Assembly (NCBI GenBank): GCA_021413845.1
Contig: JAIOPP010000006.1
Span: forward strand, 186,001-250,000
DNA length: 64,000 bases
Direction: 5' to 3'
From: Planctomycetia bacterium
Lineage (GTDB): Bacteria; Planctomycetota; Planctomycetia; Pirellulales; PNKZ01
A program made the position numbers and the translations under genes. The notes beneath the pieces are model-generated. The model searched no databases, was not told where the DNA came from, and saw only the letters and a program-made list of their open reading frames with translations. This document shows positions 60,587-64,000 of the stretch, piece by piece (position 1 is the stretch's first letter; every line of letters begins with the position of its first letter).

Positions 60587-63500
60587 ATGCGACTAGTTGC
60601 CCTTCGTTTCGTCGTTCTGCTCGTCGCTTTGATTGTCGTCGGCTCGTTCACATCGGCGCTGTGCGCTCAGGAACCTCCCGCCGCTGCTTCAGGCGAAGCG
60701 GTGATCCCAGCGATCCTGGGTCGCACGGCTAAGGAGGCTCGAGCCGCTCTCACGGCGGCCGGCTTCGTGACGAAGTTTCAATTGGGAAAGCCGGCGGCTT
60801 CCGCCACGACCGCCTTAACCGTTTATGCAGTCGAGCCCGCAGTAGGACGTTCGTTGCCGCGCGGCTCGGTGGTGCTGATGACGTTGTATGCCGAGGCGAC
60901 TCCGCTCGATCGTTCGTCGCAACTCGCGAACGATGGCCGTGTGCTGCGCTCCGACGCGACGAAGGTTCCGCTACTGATCGGGAAGTCGGCGGCGGAAGCG
61001 AAGGCGGCGCTTAAGGCGGCGGGACTCACAACTAAATTTCTCTTGGGAAATGCCGCCCCTTCGCCTGCGCAAAAATGGATCGTCTACGAGCAGCATCCTC
61101 GACCCGATGCCGCGCTGAAGTTCGGCGAACCAGTGGCGATCGTCGTCTATGCATCGTCCGCGAGTGTGACTAATCCGGAGCTTACGCAGGTTCGGGCATC
61201 GCCGCTCGTCGACGACGGCGAAGCGATCGTCGATGAACGGAGCGGAAGGCTGCTCGTCGCAGCGACCGACCTGCGCATTGCGGCCGGACGTATCTCGCTC
61301 GCCTGGATTCGGACTTGGGACGGAGTCGACTTTGCCGGCTCGCTCGGAGGGGGATGGCGACACAACTGGCAACGCCGACTCGACCGTTCGACCAAGCAAG
61401 CCACGATCTTGTCGTTCACGGGAAGCGTGACGTTCGAAGCGGATGCCGAGGCCGGCGGATACCGTGCAGCATCGGGAGATCGATTGACGAGCGACGGCGA
61501 GCGCTTCGTGTGGACGATGCCTGACGGGACCATCGAACGCTTCGATGCCCAAGGTCGGCTGGTCGAGCGCGACGAGAACGGCAGAGGGAAACTCGACGGC
61601 GGACTCGTCGCGCTCGAATACGACGCCGCAGGGAGACTCGTTCGACTTAACGGACCTTGCCGAACCACGCTCCAGCTTCGATACGATGCGCGCGGTCGTG
61701 TCGTCGCCGTTGAAAGTTCCACGGGGAGCATCGTTCGCTACGGCTACGGTCCCGAAGCAGCGCAGCCGATCGACGAACAAGCTGCAGAATCACTCTCAGT
61801 CGGATATGCGTATGACGCGGCAGGAGCGTTGACTCGGATCGATCATCCGCAATTCGGTACGACCGAGTTCGCTTACGATCCGCAAGGGCGAGTCCGTAGT
61901 CGAACATTCGCGGACGGTACGACCGAGACGTATGCCCGCGACGACGCGACGAAAACACTTCGTAGAACCGACGGCGCAGGACATGATACGACGACCGTGT
62001 GGAGCGTCGATGGTCGCCGTGCCGAGGTGACGGATCCGCTCGGCAACAAGTCCACGCTCGAATACGACGCCGCGGGGCGTGTGACGGCGCTTGCCGGTGC
62101 GACGGGCGTGAGTTTGCGGAACAGCTACGATGCGCAAGGACGGTTGCGCAGCGTGACCGAGCCGGCGACGGGAACGACCCGTTTCGAGTATCTTGGCGAG
62201 TCGTCGCTGGTCGCTGCGATCGTACCGGCCGACGGTCGACGACAGACGATGGAATACGACGATCGACGCCGGCCGACGCGGATCGTCGACTCGTTCGATC
62301 CCGCCAACTCGGCCACGTTCACATACGATGCCGACGGACAAGTCGCTTCGCTCGTTTACGGCAACGGCCGCAAACAATTCTTCATGTACGATGCCTCCGG
62401 CCGGCGCGAGTCGGAGCGCGACGGCGAGGGAAGCGTCCGTCGCTTCGCATACGACGCGCGGGGCAACCCGACTCGCGAAACCGATCCCGCCGGCGGTGTC
62501 ACGCTGAGTACTTACGATGCGCAAGACCGACTGCTCAGCGTTACCGATCCCATGGGCGCCGCCGTTCGTTACCGATATGAGCAGGGAAAAGGCCGACGCG
62601 TCGTTCACGAGACCGATCCACGCGGCGGAACGACGCGAACCACTTTCGATCTGCGCGGGCGAGTGAGCGCCGTTGAGGATCCGAGCGGAGGAGTCGTACG
62701 CTATGCTTATGATCCGGCCGGCAGATTGTCGCAAGAGACCGACGCGCTTGGTCGAGTTTTCCGTTACGAGTACGATGCCGCCGGGCGTCGGACGGTCGAG
62801 ATCGATCCGCTCGGCAGGAAAACGGCGACCGCCTACGACACACAAGGGCGCCCGATTCGGATAACGGTTCCCGACGGGAGTTCGACCTCCTACGAATACT
62901 CGTCGGCCGGTCGGCTTGTGAAAAGTATCGACGCGTCGGGCATCGCGACTACATACGACTACGATGCCACCGGCCGTATGAGCAGCCGCACGGAAGGAAA
63001 GCGGAAGACGAACATCGAATACACCTTGAGCGGCAAACCGCAGCGCATCGTTACGCCGCCAAGCCCAGTCGATACCCGCGAATACGATGAGGCCGGAAAT
63101 CTCATGAGTGTGCGTCGCGGCAATCGGATCGTCGCGACCTATCGCTACGACGGCTCGGGCCGATGCGTTGAAGAGAAGCATCCGACCGGCTTGCGGATGA
63201 GTTACGGATACGATGCGGTAGGCCGCCTCGCAACCAAGAAAAACAATCTCGGCGTCGGCGAGGAGTTCACGTACGACGCCGCCGGACGATTGACGAAATC
63301 AAGCGATGCCGGCGCCTCCGGAACGACGTACGGCTACGATTCGGCGGGCAATCTGCTGAGCGTTACGAATCCTCTCGGCAAGTCGACGCAACGAACGTAC
63401 GACGCGCTGGACCGGCAGATCTCCGTCGCTACACCGGTCGGAGATCAAGCACGCTACGAATACGACGCGGCCGGACGTCTGACGACGGCCTACCATCCGG

Positions 63501-64000
63501 CCGGAGGCAAGACTCAATTCGCTTACGATCCGTTGGACAACGTCGTGAACTCGGTTCGTCCGGACGGCGGCAAAACCGTTTCGTCGTTCGATGCCGCGGG
63601 TCGACGAGCAAGCACGACCGACGCCAAAGGACAAGTTACGAAATACCATTACGACCAAGCAGGGCGGATCGTACGAAAAGAGCTAAGCGACGGAAAGGTC
63701 GTTCACTCTCGGTACGATGCAGTCGGTCGTTTGACGGAACTCGACGACGGCAGTTTTCCGATACGTTACGAATACGACCAAGCCGATCGAGTCGTGCGCA
63801 TCGAGTATCCGACGATAAAGCGCTCGCTCGGGTATGAATATGATCCGGCCGGACGCTTGATTCGCTTCACCGATCCGGCGGGCCGAGTCGTGACGTACGA
63901 ATACGATGAAGCGGATCGGATGACGAGCATTCAGCCGGCCGACGGCGGCGCGATACGATTGAGCTACGACGAAAAGAATCGACGAACGGCGGCTCATTAT
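60587..64000 (+). CDS. Secreted PASTA/YD-repeat (RHS-like) protein, C-terminus beyond the window
   Basis: The frame from the ATG at 60587 is open for 1138 codons to the window edge. A signal peptide (VVLLVALIVVGSFTSALCAQ) is followed by two PASTA-like domains (about 39-102 and 127-189), each with the VPxLIGxxAxEAxxAL...GL pattern. Then comes an RHS-type N-terminal cap (ISLAWIRTWDGVDFAGSLGG; GWRHNWQRRL) and from about residue 310 continuous YD repeats (xxYDAAGRLxxxxxPxG) to the end. RHS/YD proteins build a beta-shell that often encloses a variable C-terminal toxin; the C-terminus and any immunity gene lie outside the window. PASTA domains usually bind peptidoglycan or beta-lactams, an unusual partner here. 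The minus strand shows long but meaningless open frames in the same stretch. Confidence 0.9.
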   Translation, partial: MRLVALRFVVLLVALIVVGSFTSALCAQEPPAAASGEAVIPAILGRTAKEARAALTAAGFVTKFQLGKPAASATTALTVYAVEPAVGRSLPRGSVVLMTLYAEATPLDRSSQLANDGRVLRSDATKVPLLIGKSAAEAKAALKAAGLTTKFLLGNAAPSPAQKWIVYEQHPRPDAALKFGEPVAIVVYASSASVTNPELTQVRASPLVDDGEAIVDERSGRLLVAATDLRIAAGRISLAWIRTWDGVDFAGSLGGGWRHNWQRRLDRSTKQATILSFTGSVTFEADAEAGGYRAASGDRLTSDGERFVWTMPDGTIERFDAQGRLVERDENGRGKLDGGLVALEYDAAGRLVRLNGPCRTTLQLRYDARGRVVAVESSTGSIVRYGYGPEAAQPIDEQAAESLSVGYAYDAAGALTRIDHPQFGTTEFAYDPQGRVRSRTFADGTTETYARDDATKTLRRTDGAGHDTTTVWSVDGRRAEVTDPLGNKSTLEYDAAGRVTALAGATGVSLRNSYDAQGRLRSVTEPATGTTRFEYLGESSLVAAIVPADGRRQTMEYDDRRRPTRIVDSFDPANSATFTYDADGQVASLVYGNGRKQFFMYDASGRRESERDGEGSVRRFAYDARGNPTRETDPAGGVTLSTYDAQDRLLSVTDPMGAAVRYRYEQGKGRRVVHETDPRGGTTRTTFDLRGRVSAVEDPSGGVVRYAYDPAGRLSQETDALGRVFRYEYDAAGRRTVEIDPLGRKTATAYDTQGRPIRITVPDGSSTSYEYSSAGRLVKSIDASGIATTYDYDATGRMSSRTEGKRKTNIEYTLSGKPQRIVTPPSPVDTREYDEAGNLMSVRRGNRIVATYRYDGSGRCVEEKHPTGLRMSYGYDAVGRLATKKNNLGVGEEFTYDAAGRLTKSSDAGASGTTYGYDSAGNLLSVTNPLGKSTQRTYDALDRQISVATPVGDQARYEYDAAGRLTTAYHPAGGKTQFAYDPLDNVVNSVRPDGGKTVSSFDAAGRRASTTDAKGQVTKYHYDQAGRIVRKELSDGKVVHSRYDAVGRLTELDDGSFPIRYEYDQADRVVRIEYPTIKRSLGYEYDPAGRLIRFTDPAGRVVTYEYDEADRMTSIQPADGGAIRLSYDEKNRRTAAHY

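Noticed and set aside
61796-63181. 461-codon minus-strand frame opposite the YD-repeat gene
   Set aside because: It mirrors the YD repeats (its own pattern has the same period), so it is an antisense shadow.

Overview
The window looks like chromosomal DNA from a high-GC planctomycete (Planctomycetota, Pirellulales-like). The evidence is the gene content: two cytochrome-c-type DUF1587/1592/1588/1585 proteins each paired with a DUF1552 protein, an ECF sigma factor overlapping a Ser/Thr kinase with a C-terminal WD40 array, very long WD40 and YD-repeat secreted proteins, a ceramidase-like protein, a sialate O-acetylesterase and a CocE-like hydrolase. The lineage is inferred from families, not from a marker gene.

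Layout. 1-2427 (minus): a truncated secreted planctomycete protein and an exported amidohydrolase. 2661-19728 (plus): ECF sigma factor, kinase-WD40, large DUF1592 protein, DUF1552 protein and a 2371-residue protein made almost only of WD40 repeats. 19805-21484 (minus): a lipoprotein-like discoidin-type protein, convergent with the giant gene across a perfect 13-bp hairpin. 21928-23781: a membrane PilZ protein and a GGDEF-PilZ diguanylate cyclase. 23925-27439: exported CocE/NonD hydrolase and ceramidase-like protein. 31269-27450 (minus): a second DUF1592/DUF1552 pair. 31521-34574: small membrane protein, a GT1-like glycosyltransferase and a WecE-like sugar aminotransferase. 34965-39583: a frameshifted alpha/beta hydrolase and a propeller/metallo-beta-lactamase/VCBS three-part protein, both preceded by the same promoter-like element. 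42814-39589 (minus) with the divergent gene at 42966 and the receptor at 44317: PhyH dioxygenase, MFS transporter, an ArsI/CadI-type metalloenzyme fused to an ArsM-like methyltransferase tail, a CobW-like G3E GTPase and a TonB-dependent receptor. This looks like a metal or metalloid handling locus. 46853-50274 (minus): sialate O-acetylesterase and SGNH hydrolase. 50482-58569: a complete kdp potassium-uptake operon (extra 30-residue membrane peptide, kdpF, A, B, C, D, E); the two tiny genes are easily missed.

Right end. At 58766-58810 the minus strand carries the 3' part of a tRNA-Gly(CCC), from the anticodon loop to the discriminator base, with no matching 5' half. This is the footprint expected where an integrative element has entered a tRNA gene. 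It predicts that everything to its right is the start of an island: a repeat cluster, a small membrane protein, a recombinase-like protein without recognisable catalytic residues, and a secreted PASTA/YD-repeat (RHS-like) protein that runs off the window. An intact tRNA-Gly(CCC) should lie further right. The two genes cut by the window ends (1-953 minus, 60587-64000 plus) are open reading frames without a stop inside the window.

Start codons were re-chosen in many genes from signal peptides, family N-termini and ribosome-binding sites. All functional names are inferred from recognised motifs; no database search was run.
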